Shown: positions 8,025 through 16,437, counted from the stretch's first letter. The stretch is 36,410 nucleotides of DNA from Betaproteobacteria bacterium (GCA_025356695.1 JANXSE010000164.1:1-36410); one strand, 5' to 3'. The notes: a model not told the origin generated them from the sequence alone. Program-made: numbers and translations.

Positions 8025-9344
8025 TTGCGATCTTACTTCGAAGTGCAATTCCTGCATTTAAAGCGGCCAATCGTCAGTGCAGCGGGACTCGGCGCCGCGC
8101 TGTGCCTGCTCGGTTCGATTTCGCCCGCAACTTTTGGCGCTGATGCCGGCAAACGCGTAAAACAACCGGCACCGCTTGAGCTTGCGCGCTCCGCTTCGCC
8201 GGCCTCATGGCAACGCCAGAAAGTTGACTCGCAAGGTTCGAGCTGGCCGCAGGCAGACTGGGCTGCCTACAGCACCCTGACCGGCGTTGCGACGCCGCCG
8301 GCAAACGGCGCGATGCAATTGACTATCCCGGTCGATGGCGACGCGGCGAAGGGCAGGCAACTCGCATTCGATCGCACTCGCGGCGGCAGCTGCGTTGCCT
8401 GCCACATCATGGGCAAAGACACGCCGCCACAGCCCGGCAACGTCGGCCCCGATCTATCGATGGTCGGCGTTACCCGCAGCGACGACTGGTTATTCAACTA
8501 TGTCTACGACGCGCGTACTTACAACGCCAATTCGATCATGCCACCGTGGGGTGCGCACCGTGTTTTCAACGTCGCCGAGATCCGCGACATCGTCGCCTTT
8601 CTGAAGACGCTGAAGACCGCGCACGCCTTCACCGATGCACAGGAAAATCCGAATACGAGAACACCGCCGAAGGAAAGCCGCGACAACCTCGACCCGACGG
8701 AAAACCCCGGCATGTTTGCGTTCGACCGCGGCAAGGAATTGTTCTCGCTTGCCGGCGCGCAGGGAAAATCCTGCGCATCCTGCCACGCCAAACCTGAAAC
8801 CTCGCTGAAAAGCTGGGCCGCACAGATGCCGCGTTTTGAGGCGCGCCTCAACAAGGTGCTCGGTGTGGAAGAGTTTATTACCCGCCATGCGCGCGCAACG
8901 ACCGGCGCCGACTTCGTCATGCAGGGTGCGGACAATATTGCGCTGTCGATCTATCTGCACAATCTGGCCAACGGAGAACCCATTCGTCCGGATTTGTCGA
9001 GCGCCGGTGCGCGCAAGGCCGCGGCGTCAGGCCGTGAATTGATGCGGCGCAAGCTCGGGCAGCTCAATATGGCCTGCGTCGATTGCCATACCAAAGAGAG
9101 ACATGCATTCAAATGGGCGCGCGGCCAGTATCTTGTTGAATCCCGCGGCACGATTGCGCATTTCCCGACGTGGCGCACCAGCCGCGGCGACATCTGGGAC
9201 ATCCGCAAACGGTTTCAATGGTGCAACGTATCGGTACGCGCCAACGATCTGCCGCCGGACGCGCGGGAGTACGGCGATATCGAAATGGCTCTGGCTGAAC
9301 TCAACAAAGGCGAAAAAATCAATTCGCCCGGCATTCGCCATTAA
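8025..9344 (+). CDS. soxXA: SoxX-SoxA fusion, tri-heme c-type cytochrome
   Basis: SoxXA couples thiosulfate to the SoxY carrier cysteine and passes two electrons to heme. It is normally two proteins; here both lie in one 439-residue chain. After a signal peptide (about 1-38), residues about 100-200 are SoxX-like: heme motif CVACH (123-127), GNVGPDLSMVG and Met172 in SIMPPWG. Residues about 225-425 are SoxA-like: heme motifs CASCH (250-254) and CVDCH (351-355), then Cys400 in RFQWCNVSVRA, which matches the SoxA active-site cysteine. At the place of the usual distal cysteine of the first SoxA heme there is His288 (FITRHAR). The start is probably TTG 8025 (GGGA upstream); GTG 8043 is the alternative. 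No separate soxX or soxA is present. Confidence 0.93.
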   Translation: MRSYFEVQFLHLKRPIVSAAGLGAALCLLGSISPATFGADAGKRVKQPAPLELARSASPASWQRQKVDSQGSSWPQADWAAYSTLTGVATPPANGAMQLTIPVDGDAAKGRQLAFDRTRGGSCVACHIMGKDTPPQPGNVGPDLSMVGVTRSDDWLFNYVYDARTYNANSIMPPWGAHRVFNVAEIRDIVAFLKTLKTAHAFTDAQENPNTRTPPKESRDNLDPTENPGMFAFDRGKELFSLAGAQGKSCASCHAKPETSLKSWAAQMPRFEARLNKVLGVEEFITRHARATTGADFVMQGADNIALSIYLHNLANGEPIRPDLSSAGARKAAASGRELMRRKLGQLNMACVDCHTKERHAFKWARGQYLVESRGTIAHFPTWRTSRGDIWDIRKRFQWCNVSVRANDLPPDAREYGDIEMALAELNKGEKINSPGIRH

Positions 9345-9368
9345 CGTTTTTCGCCGGCCGGCGACCGT

Positions 9369-9785
9369 TCAGTGTCGGCATTCAGTCGGCACGTAAGCCC
9401 ACATACCGGAAACGCCGCCTGTACTGCATCTCCAGGATAGTCGTTCACCGGTCGGGATCGGCGTCAGCACGATGTTGACCGCGGTTCCAATCGAAGCGTT
9501 GCTCCCTTGAATGGAGATAATTCCGGCCGTCGTGACCGAGCCGCTGGAAATCCTGCCGCTCGTGACGACAGTCATGCCGAGCCCGGAACTGCCCAGCGTG
9601 AAATCACTCTGCCACTTTTCTGCAACCGTAATTTTGAACGCGGATCCGGCAATGACCAGTTCAGTGACGCGCGCGCGTATCGTGTACTGCGAGTACGACG
9701 TCAATGCAACCGACGCAAGAATGCCGACGATTGCAACAACAATCATTAATTCGATCAGTGTAAATCCACGCGCAAGCCGTTTCAT
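9369..9785 (-). CDS. Type IV pilin (second tandem copy)
   Basis: This 138-residue type IVa prepilin has a short basic leader cut by PilD after Gly7 (MKRLARG / [18 protein letters not shown]), Glu5 of the mature chain and the long hydrophobic N-terminal helix. Two cysteines near the C-terminus (WRCSTGG and TECRH) can close the D-loop disulfide. It closely resembles the pilin encoded at 9926-10345 at both ends but differs in the middle, so the two are tandem duplicates. ATG at 9785 has GGGA upstream. A sigma-54 type promoter lies just upstream, and a terminator separates it from the first copy, so it is its own transcription unit. It converges with soxXA. Confidence 0.93.
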   Translation of the reverse strand: MKRLARGFTLIELMIVVAIVGILASVALTSYSQYTIRARVTELVIAGSAFKITVAEKWQSDFTLGSSGLGMTVVTSGRISSGSVTTAGIISIQGSNASIGTAVNIVLTPIPTGERLSWRCSTGGVSGMWAYVPTECRH

Positions 9786-9814
9786 TGTTTTCCCGTGCTA
9801 ACGGATAACAAGAT

Positions 9815-9830
9815 AGCAATTGCCATACCA
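9815..9830 (-). promoter_or_regulatory. Sigma-54 promoter of the second pilin gene
   Basis: Read on the minus strand the site is TGGTATGgcaaTTGCT, a close match to the RpoN consensus TGGCACG-N4-TTGCW, with the required GG and GC separated by 10 bases. The expected transcription start is near 9804, giving a leader of about 19 bases before ATG 9785. Pilin genes are classic RpoN/PilR targets. Confidence 0.75.
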
Positions 9831-9866
9831 GGTGCCTGTCAGTGATGCGCTGTTGTCAGGAAAAAG

Positions 9867-9890
9867 AAAACCCCTCGATTGAGGGGTTTT
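9867..9890 (-). terminator. Rho-independent terminator of the first pilin gene
   Basis: A perfect 10-base stem AAAACCCCTC / GAGGGGTTTT with a 4-base loop lies 35 bases past the stop of the pilin gene at 9926-10345. On the minus strand it continues into TTTTCTTTTT. This is a textbook intrinsic terminator. It isolates the first pilin transcript from the second pilin's promoter. Confidence 0.88.
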
Positions 9891-9925
9891 CCAGGATTGC
9901 CTCGAAAGCAATAACTAGCGAGGTA

Positions 9926-10345
9926 TCAGTGACGGCATTCTGCCGGCACGTATTTCCACTGCACCGAGTTACCCGAGCCGGTGCTGCAAGCCCAGGCCAC
10001 GCGACCGCCGCCCATTGAAGGCGTCAGCACGACGTTGACAATAGTACCAACCGTGGTTGCGTTACCGGCAATGGTAACCACGCCAGCAGTCGTCACCGAG
10101 CCGCCGGAAATACGGCCTGCCGTGGTAACCGTCAGGCCAAGGCCCGCGCTGGACAAGGTCGCATCTGTCGTCGCTTTTTCTGCGATGGTCGTTTTGAATC
10201 CGCTTGCTGCCAGCACCAGTTCTGAAACCCTGGCACGGATGGTGTAGTCCTGATACGCCGGCAACGCGACAGCTGCCAGAATACCGATAATCGCCACCAC
10301 GATCATCAATTCGATCAGGGTAAAACCCCGTTGGATACGCTTCAT
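9926..10345 (-). CDS. pilA: Type IV pilin, major pilin candidate
   Basis: This 139-residue prepilin is processed after Gly7 (MKRIQRG / [18 protein letters not shown]) and has Glu5 of the mature protein, the hydrophobic assembly helix and a C-terminal cysteine pair (ACSTGSG and AECRH). The middle is rich in Thr, Ser and Ala, which could carry O-linked sugars. Start choice: a frame 8 codons longer exists, but ATG 10345 has a perfect AAGGAG at 10352-10357 and gives the normal leader. A strong sigma-54 promoter lies 64 bases upstream and a strong terminator follows, which fits a highly expressed single-gene unit. Pilin minor/major status is inferred, and the symbol is by family. Confidence 0.93.
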   Translation of the reverse strand: MKRIQRGFTLIELMIVVAIIGILAAVALPAYQDYTIRARVSELVLAASGFKTTIAEKATTDATLSSAGLGLTVTTAGRISGGSVTTAGVVTIAGNATTVGTIVNVVLTPSMGGGRVAWACSTGSGNSVQWKYVPAECRH

Positions 10346-10373
10346 GAAGATCTCCTTAAAGATAAACAAGCAT

Positions 10374-10389
10374 CAAAAACCGGTTTTTG
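10374..10389. repeat. 16-base perfect palindrome in the pilin leader
   Basis: CAAAAACCGGTTTTTG is its own reverse complement. It lies between the predicted transcription start (near 10398) and the ribosome-binding site of the first pilin. It could be a protein-binding site or, as RNA, a 6-base stem with a CCGG loop. No function is known to me. Confidence 0.7.
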
Positions 10390-10408
10390 CGCTTGCCCGT
10401 CGTAGATG

Positions 10409-10424
10409 AGCAAGTCTTATGCCA
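10409..10424 (-). promoter_or_regulatory. Sigma-54 promoter of the first pilin gene
   Basis: The minus strand reads TGGCATAagacTTGCT, matching all of TGGCA and TTGC of the RpoN consensus with correct 10-base spacing between GG and GC. The predicted start of transcription is near 10398, giving a leader of about 53 bases. This fits RpoN/PilR control of pilin expression. Confidence 0.85.
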
Positions 10425-10651
10425 TACACCCCGTTTCGGGCTTCTTTGCGCGGGTAGAGTCGAAAGCCGGTTGTGCGCGGTTTGCCGCCGCAATTTCGCG
10501 CCAAATCAGACCTGATTTCACAATACGGAATTACATACGGCGGCTTTTCGCATTGCAACAAGCGGCCCGAGTCGCCAATAGGGCAGGAACTGACAAAAAA
10601 CGTCAGCCAGGCGTCCCGGCACGCGCAATCCGGCACGCCCCGTCCCCGCCC
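10425..10651. other. Intergenic stretch upstream of the pilin promoter
   Basis: This is non-coding between the TylF-like gene and the pilin promoter. It would hold any upstream activator (PilR-type) sites, but I cannot point to a specific one. A weaker GG-N10-GC match at 10554-10569 was judged secondary. No convincing terminator for the glycosylation operon is visible here. Confidence 0.5.
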
Positions 10652-11431
10652 TTATTCGATCACCACGGCGACCGATGAATGGGAGGATGCGAATCCGGCA
10701 TACCGGTAAGCAAGGTCGCTCGCCGCAATAAATTCCTGAAATGCTCTGAATTCATGCTCGCGCCAGGCGGGGTAGTTCAGATATTCGTCAAACACCAGCA
10801 CCGTACCTTTTACGATGCGCGGCGCAAACAACGACAGAACGGTGCGTGTCGAGGAATAAATGTCGCAGTCGATATGGATCAAGCGGGCGGTGCCGGCATG
10901 CGCCGCGAGAAATCCGGGCAGCGTGTTTTCAAACCAGCCTTTGTAAATTCGAATATTGGTTTCCGCGAATTGCGGAATTTGCCCGTCAAGGGAAAACCGG
11001 CCCTGCTTCTGAAAGTAAGTCCAGTCTTCGGGCAAACCTTCGAACGAGTCGAACCCGTGCACCTCCTGCGACGTGCGTTTCGCAATAAACCGCAACGACT
11101 CGCCGCGGAACACGCCGAATTCCGCCACCAGCCCCTCAACCTTACACAGGCTGAGCGCGAAATCGAGAAGCTCCGCGCGATTGACGAGATTGCGCGCGCT
11201 CATCATGCGGCTGACCATGTAATCCGCCGACTCCGCTGCCGCCTTCAATCTGGCAACCATTTCATAATCGATGTTGGCCGGATAGGCGAGCGGTTGACGC
11301 AGCATGCCGCCGATAGCGCTGCGCACGGCGTCGACAACCGATTCATCGCCAGTGCCGGACACGATGGCACCCGGCGCACTGCCGCCACCTGCCGGCGTGC
11401 GCCAGAATCGCCTCAGAAAACCACCTATCAT
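10652..11431 (-). CDS. TylF-like SAM-dependent methyltransferase
   Basis: The 259-residue cytoplasmic protein fits the TylF/MycF group of class I methyltransferases, metal-dependent enzymes known for O-methylating sugars. Motif I is EFGVFRG (104-110), followed by GFDSFEGLPEDW. The acidic segment HIDCDIYSST (186-195) and FDEY (214-217) contain the expected metal-binding aspartates. The open frame begins at TTG 11449, overlapping the upstream stop, but ATG 11431 has GGTGAGG a few bases upstream and is preferred. It is the last gene of the long minus-strand glycosyltransferase operon, so a sugar on the glycan or a glycoprotein is the likely substrate (inference). Confidence 0.87.
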   Translation of the reverse strand: MIGGFLRRFWRTPAGGGSAPGAIVSGTGDESVVDAVRSAIGGMLRQPLAYPANIDYEMVARLKAAAESADYMVSRMMSARNLVNRAELLDFALSLCKVEGLVAEFGVFRGESLRFIAKRTSQEVHGFDSFEGLPEDWTYFQKQGRFSLDGQIPQFAETNIRIYKGWFENTLPGFLAAHAGTARLIHIDCDIYSSTRTVLSLFAPRIVKGTVLVFDEYLNYPAWREHEFRAFQEFIAASDLAYRYAGFASSHSSVAVVIE

Positions 11432-11445
11432 CTTCGCCTCACCAT

Positions 11446-13029
11446 TCAAATATTCCCGTTACCATTATGACCTCGCGCCGCTGCAGACAAAAGCTGTATG
11501 ACATCTGCAAATGGCCGGTCCCAATCACCGGGCCCGGTCTGCCTGAACAAGCGTGCGGCCGGATACCACGGCATTGCGTCGCCGCTGCCCATATAACGCC
11601 ATTCCGGGCACGCCGGCACCATTACCCATACCGTTTTACCAAGAGCGCCGGCAAGATGCACCACGGTTCCACACACACTGATGACCACATCCAGCGAGGC
11701 AATCAGTGCGGCCATTTCGTCAAGATCATCGATGGCATGCTGCCAGTGCGTTAGATGAATCTCTTTCGCAGATGAAATCTCGCGCAACTCGTCATCGCAT
11801 TGGCCGTGTTGCAGGCTGACAAATTGAATACCGTTCATTCGCAACGCCGGTAACCACTTCGACAGCGGTATCGAGCGCAGGGTCTGGCGCGTGCGCGGCA
11901 CCCCGCCGCGCCATGCAATGCCAACTTTGAGGCCGGCGCCAAGCTCAGCCAGCTTTGCTGACCACAACGCGGTCCTGGCGGGATCGGCCAGCAGGTAGCC
12001 CCGGTGAACCGGAAACTGATTCAAGTCATTGCGAAATAATTTGGGCAGGCTGCCGGCATAAATATGGTTTGTTTTATCCGCCTGCGCGGCCGCCGCCCAA
12101 TCGCGTTCCAGATCGGGCTGCCGGGGATGGAACCGCGCCGCTGGAAACGATCGCGTAAACAATCGCACCAGCCGCGGGTCGCATTCGACTTCGCATTTCG
12201 CGATGCGCGGCATGACATCCGGCAGGCAGGACGCAAACATGATCTGGTCGCCCAGCCCCTGCTCGGCGTACACCATTAGCGTGCGTGCCGGATCTGCAAT
12301 GCCGTGCCACGGCGGCAATTTCGTATCCAGCCGATAACGCACATCGTGAGCGTGGAACCGCCATTCGTATTCGCGCCATCCTTGCGTGTACTCGCCCTGT
12401 CGCAACAGCAGTTGCGCGTACAACACATGCGCCTCGGCAAAATCCGGCGCAGCCTGCAGTGCGCGTTGTAACAGCTCGCCTGCGCCGGTCGTATCGCCCG
12501 AATCCATCCTGACCAGCGCCGCATTCACCAGCGCATCGGGATGCGCAGGATCGAATTCGAGCGCCCGCTGCAAGGCCTGCGACGCCGCATCCAGCCGTCC
12601 TGCGTCGTGCAGACATAAACCGAAATTGGCCCACAACGCCGCGTTGCGCGGTTCCAGTTCCAGCGCCTTTTCAAAGTGTTGCCCGGCGCGCGCCCACATC
12701 GCCTGCAACCAGGCAACATTGGCCAGCGCATTGTGCACGTCGACCGATTGCGGCAGTAAGCGCGCAGCCCGATTGAGCATCAGTTCAGCGTCGTTCAGCG
12801 ATCCGGTATTGCCATAGATCACACCAAGCCTGAACAAAAGCAGCGCGTCATCCGGCCGGCGTTTCAATAACATTTCGAAGTGGGGCTGCGCCTCGGCATA
12901 TTTGCCCGCCGCAAAACACGCCTCGGCCTGCGGCAGCGCATTGTCTGCGGCCGGATGCGCCGGCCCCGCGCCGGCCTTGCGTGCCCCTATCGCCCATCGC
13001 CAGGATTTAAGCAAGCGGACCAGCATCAT
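11446..13029 (-). CDS. TPR-glycosyltransferase fusion, GT9-like (paralog A)
   Basis: The 527-residue soluble protein has about five TPRs (residues 30-230) and a C-terminal GT-B type domain related to ADP-heptose transferases (GT9). The start of the transferase domain has EQGLGDQIMFASC (Asp261 at the place of the GT9 catalytic aspartate). It continues with WRGG (373-376), FVSLQ and SVCGTVVHLAGALGK. Here the usual aspartate of the GT9 VD-x3-H signature is Cys453, while His458 is kept. ATG 13029 overlaps the stop of paralog B in an ATGA junction, indicating translational coupling. TPRs probably bind the acceptor protein, as in the Caulobacter flagellin transferase FlmG. Donor sugar and target are unknown. 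Confidence 0.88.
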   Translation of the reverse strand: MMLVRLLKSWRWAIGARKAGAGPAHPAADNALPQAEACFAAGKYAEAQPHFEMLLKRRPDDALLLFRLGVIYGNTGSLNDAELMLNRAARLLPQSVDVHNALANVAWLQAMWARAGQHFEKALELEPRNAALWANFGLCLHDAGRLDAASQALQRALEFDPAHPDALVNAALVRMDSGDTTGAGELLQRALQAAPDFAEAHVLYAQLLLRQGEYTQGWREYEWRFHAHDVRYRLDTKLPPWHGIADPARTLMVYAEQGLGDQIMFASCLPDVMPRIAKCEVECDPRLVRLFTRSFPAARFHPRQPDLERDWAAAAQADKTNHIYAGSLPKLFRNDLNQFPVHRGYLLADPARTALWSAKLAELGAGLKVGIAWRGGVPRTRQTLRSIPLSKWLPALRMNGIQFVSLQHGQCDDELREISSAKEIHLTHWQHAIDDLDEMAALIASLDVVISVCGTVVHLAGALGKTVWVMVPACPEWRYMGSGDAMPWYPAARLFRQTGPGDWDRPFADVIQLLSAAARGHNGNGNI

Positions 13030-14735
13030 GGCGTGAAACGCGCCGCGAGTTCACGCGCAATCAACTCGATCACGGACTGCCAATCGCCGGATTGCGGCTG
13101 ACGGAACATATGCACACCCGGATACCATGGCATGGTTTCGCCGCTTTCCAGATAGCGCCATTCCGCCGCCGCCGGCACCATGACCCAGGCCTGCCGGCCG
13201 AGTGCGCCTGTTAAATGAACGGTTGCGCTGCACACTGTGATGACGAGATCAAGCGCCGATATCAGTGCGGCCGTTTCGTCGAGATCGATGAGGGCGTCGG
13301 GACTATGCTCGAGCTTGATTTTATCGAGCGCACGCGCCGCGGCAATTTCGTCGACCGTCGCGTCATGTTGCAGGCTGACGAAACGCACACCTTGCATTCG
13401 CAACAATGGCGCTAATGCGCTCAACTCGAGAGAACGCTCGGCGCGCCGCGTCGATACCATGCCCCCGCGCCAGGCAATACCGACTTTGGCGCCGGCGCCA
13501 AGCGCATCCAGCCGCTGCCGCCAGTAATCAACCCGCGGCGCCGCGGCGTGCAGATACCCTTTGTGTTGCGGGAAATCCTGCTGCTGGAGGCGAAAAAACC
13601 CCGGCAGACTGCCAGCCGCGGCCTGCCAGTGAATTTCACCGGCCTCCTGCAGCCAGCGCGTATCGGTATCCGATTGTTCACCGCCATGCACCAGCGCTTG
13701 CGGAAACGAGCGCTGGAACAGCGCCACCAGGCGCGGCGAACATTCAATCACGGCGCGGCCCGCCCGCGCCATCAAATCGGGCAGGCACGATGCAAACATG
13801 ATTTCGTCACCCAGCCCCTGCTCGCCATAGACCAGCACGGTTTTTCCGGCAAGCGTTTCACCGCGCCATTCCGCAAACGAAAACGGGCGCGGCAGATAGT
13901 TGCTGCGGGTACGCTTGCGCGCTTCATAGTCGACCCAGGCTTCGCCAAAACGCCCCTGCTTGAGCATGGCAAGTGCGCGATTCAGGCGCGCTTCGTGCAT
14001 TTCCGGATTTGCCGCGAGCAAACGGCCGCAGATTGCGATGATCTCATCGAGCCGCCCCTGCTGCGATAACACGCAACAGTAGTTGCACCAGATCGCCGGG
14101 TCATCGCGATCAATCTCTAGCGCCCTCTCCAGATGAAATGCGCCTTGCTCGTATTTTCCCAAATCGCGCGCCAGCACGTATCCAAGATTGCTGTGAAATC
14201 GCGCATTGCCGTGATCTATTTCAACTGCGCGCGCAAAAGCTGCAGCAGCGCGCTCCGCATCGCCGAGCGCCAGCGCACAGGCGCCAAACAGATTGTGGGC
14301 GTCGGCGTAATCTTCGCGCACGTGCAGCGCGCGCGTCGCATGGCCGATTGCCAGCGGAAAATCACCGCTGCGGTGCGCCAGCAGCGCCAGATGATAATGG
14401 GGTTCTGCAAAGTCCGGCCTGAAATGCGCAGCCATCAAAAAATTGTCGGCGGCATCCTCGTCCTGCCGCAACTTCAGGTATGCGATGCCCAGCCCGCAGT
14501 ACGCGTCCGCGTCGTCATGCCGCAAATCAATTAACGCCTTGAACCGGTTTACCGCCAACGCGTAATCCTTTTCAGCCAAAGCGCGATTTGCATCGGCGGC
14601 AGGCGTAGCCCCGGCAAGCGTAACTGCCGGCGGCACGGATTCAATGGCTCCACTGTGCAATACAGATGCCGGCGCCGCTGTGTCACCGCGCAAAAATTGC
14701 GCAACCCGGCTTAGATAACCCACGCGACTATCCAT
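13026..14735 (-). CDS. TPR-glycosyltransferase fusion, GT9-like (paralog B)
   Basis: The 569-residue product has TPRs over about 50-275 and the GT9-like domain from about 295. The catalytic-aspartate motif is EQGLGDEIMFASCLPD (Asp310), followed by VGIAWRGG, FVSLQ and VCSATVHLTGALG, again with Cys502 for Asp and His507 kept. It is closest in signature to paralogs A and J. The open frame runs 83 codons further upstream over paralog C's coding region; ATG 14735, 13 bases past the stop of C, removes that overlap and gives a sensible N-terminus (MDSRVGYLSRVAQFL). The ribosome-binding site is poor (AGGA touching the ATG). It is coupled to paralog A by ATGA. Confidence 0.86.
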   Translation of the reverse strand: MDSRVGYLSRVAQFLRGDTAAPASVLHSGAIESVPPAVTLAGATPAADANRALAEKDYALAVNRFKALIDLRHDDADAYCGLGIAYLKLRQDEDAADNFLMAAHFRPDFAEPHYHLALLAHRSGDFPLAIGHATRALHVREDYADAHNLFGACALALGDAERAAAAFARAVEIDHGNARFHSNLGYVLARDLGKYEQGAFHLERALEIDRDDPAIWCNYCCVLSQQGRLDEIIAICGRLLAANPEMHEARLNRALAMLKQGRFGEAWVDYEARKRTRSNYLPRPFSFAEWRGETLAGKTVLVYGEQGLGDEIMFASCLPDLMARAGRAVIECSPRLVALFQRSFPQALVHGGEQSDTDTRWLQEAGEIHWQAAAGSLPGFFRLQQQDFPQHKGYLHAAAPRVDYWRQRLDALGAGAKVGIAWRGGMVSTRRAERSLELSALAPLLRMQGVRFVSLQHDATVDEIAAARALDKIKLEHSPDALIDLDETAALISALDLVITVCSATVHLTGALGRQAWVMVPAAAEWRYLESGETMPWYPGVHMFRQPQSGDWQSVIELIARELAARFTP

Positions 14736-14748
14736 TCCTGCGTACGAA

Positions 14749-16437
14749 TCATTGCGCCTCCGCAGAACGGCGGTGTCGCCAGTCAACAAGCGCGGCGACC
14801 ACTTCCTGCACAGCCGATTCCCATCCCGCGCCGTGGCGACGCCGGAAAATGCGCATGCTTGAATACCACGGCATGCTGTGCCCTGCCGCCATATAGCGCC
14901 ATTCGGCGTTGGCAGGAACCATGACCCAGACCGGTTTGCCGAGCGCCGCCGCAAGATGCGCCACTGAAGTATCCACCGAGACAACTAAATCCAGCGCGCT
15001 TGCCAACGCGGCGGTGTCGTCATATGACGCAAGCGCCTCAGGGAAATTATGTAACTGCACACCATGCTCCGCACACAAGAGCGCGAGTTCTTCACTTTGA
15101 TTGCCATATTGCAGGCTGACGAAATTAATGCCCGGTGTCGTCAGTAATGGCAATAGTGTAGCGGGTTCGATCGATCGATTGACCCGATTGGTCTGTGCAA
15201 CTCCGCCGCGCCACGACACACCGATGTTAAGCGGTGCGCCCGGAGTCTGCAGACGCATCCGCCACTTTGCAACGGCAGCAGAATCGGCACACAAATATCC
15301 GCCGCCCAGGAAGTCTTGTGCGCGGCGCCGGAAAAATTGCGGTAACGATCCGGCCGCAACCTGAAAATCACAGGCCGGCACTGCATTCAAGTAAGACATG
15401 TCCGGCGAGGTCTGATCGGCCACGATAACTTCTGCGCTTGGGAACGAGCGCCTGAATATCGATTCGAGCCTCGCCGAACACTCGACGACGCATGCCCCGC
15501 CGAGACGCAGCACGTCGGGCAAACACGAGGCGAACATGATTTCGTCACCCAGCCCCTGTTCGTGATAAATCAACAATCGTTTGCCCTCAAGCGGCGAGCC
15601 GTCCCAGTCGGGATAGGGCAGCTTGCGCACCTTGAAAAGAGGATAGATGCGCTTGCGCTCCTCGTAATCGCGCCACCCTGCTGCGAACTCGCCCGCCATT
15701 AAACGCGAGAGCGCGCGGATCATGCGCGTATGGGCCGCCGCCGGATCGAGCCGCAAAGCGGTGTCGCATGCAGCAATCGCCTCCTCGCAACGGCCCTCAA
15801 ATTGCAGAATCTGCGCCAGGCAGCTGTGGGCTTCGGCCAGCTGCGGCTGCAGCGCCAGCGCCCGGCGCACGTATGCAGTTGCCGCACCTGCGTCGAGAAA
15901 CTCACGCAGCGTCAGGCGACCAAGATTGCAATATGCCAGCGCATGATCGGGTTTCGCACTTACAACGACTTCCCAATGTTCGAGGGCGGCGACAAATTGT
16001 TTCTGCTCTTCGCATAATCTGGCGTAAGCCGCATGCGCATCAATGTGTCCGGCGTTCAGGCGCAATGCCGTATCGAAACTGCGCCGCGCGTCCGCGTAGC
16101 GGTGACGTTCCAGATCGACCAGGCCGAGGAAGTACCATGCGTCGGCAAAATCCTCCCTGAAAGTCGTCGCCAGCAGCAGGCAATCGGCGGCATCGTCCGC
16201 GGCGCTGCGCTTGCGGCAGGTCAATCCAAGATAGAAATGTGCTTCGGCAAAATCATGCTTGCACGCAATTGCACGCTGGAACGCAGCAGCAGCCGCATCG
16301 TACTCGCCCTTGGAATAGTGCGCGACCCCCGCCTCATATACGGCCCTTGCGTCTTCCATTCCATCCGCCACTGAAACCACGACCGTATCCGGCATTACCG
16401 GTTTGGTTCGGCGGGCCGTGCCGAACCAGCGCATCAT
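14749..16437 (-). CDS. TPR-glycosyltransferase fusion, GT9-like (paralog C)
   Basis: The 562-residue protein has TPRs at about 30-255 and a GT9-like domain from about 285. It has EQGLGDEIMFASCLPD (Asp298), IGVSWRGG, FVSLQ and SVDTSVAHLAAALGKPVW, in which both Asp489 and His494 of the classical heptosyltransferase signature are present. This is therefore the copy that looks most like a standard GT9 enzyme. The N-terminus MMRWFGTARRTK starts at ATG 16437, whose ATGA overlaps the stop of paralog D; the longer open frame upstream overlaps D and shows no TPR character. The arrangement repeats the B/A junction, which also reads ATGATG. Confidence 0.87.
   Translation of the reverse strand: MMRWFGTARRTKPVMPDTVVVSVADGMEDARAVYEAGVAHYSKGEYDAAAAAFQRAIACKHDFAEAHFYLGLTCRKRSAADDAADCLLLATTFREDFADAWYFLGLVDLERHRYADARRSFDTALRLNAGHIDAHAAYARLCEEQKQFVAALEHWEVVVSAKPDHALAYCNLGRLTLREFLDAGAATAYVRRALALQPQLAEAHSCLAQILQFEGRCEEAIAACDTALRLDPAAAHTRMIRALSRLMAGEFAAGWRDYEERKRIYPLFKVRKLPYPDWDGSPLEGKRLLIYHEQGLGDEIMFASCLPDVLRLGGACVVECSARLESIFRRSFPSAEVIVADQTSPDMSYLNAVPACDFQVAAGSLPQFFRRRAQDFLGGGYLCADSAAVAKWRMRLQTPGAPLNIGVSWRGGVAQTNRVNRSIEPATLLPLLTTPGINFVSLQYGNQSEELALLCAEHGVQLHNFPEALASYDDTAALASALDLVVSVDTSVAHLAAALGKPVWVMVPANAEWRYMAAGHSMPWYSSMRIFRRRHGAGWESAVQEVVAALVDWRHRRSAEAQ

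Noticed and set aside
9352..9363. CGCCGGCCGGCG palindrome between soxXA and the second pilin
   Set aside because: It is not followed by a T run in either direction, so it is not a convincing terminator, and GC-rich palindromes of this size are common here.
10554..10569. Second sigma-54 like site upstream of the first pilin
   Set aside because: The GG-N10-GC spacing is right but only the TTGCA half is good. The site at 10409-10424 matches better and gives a more usual leader length.
10406..10678. Possible 90-residue gene on the plus strand upstream of the pilins
   Set aside because: It overlaps the sigma-54 promoter and the TylF-like gene end, has no ribosome-binding site worth noting and no recognisable feature.
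14736..14984. Long N-terminal extension of paralog B (and similar extensions of C and D)
   Set aside because: The extensions overlap the coding end of the upstream gene or show no TPR pattern, while internal ATGs give sensible starts at the gene junctions.
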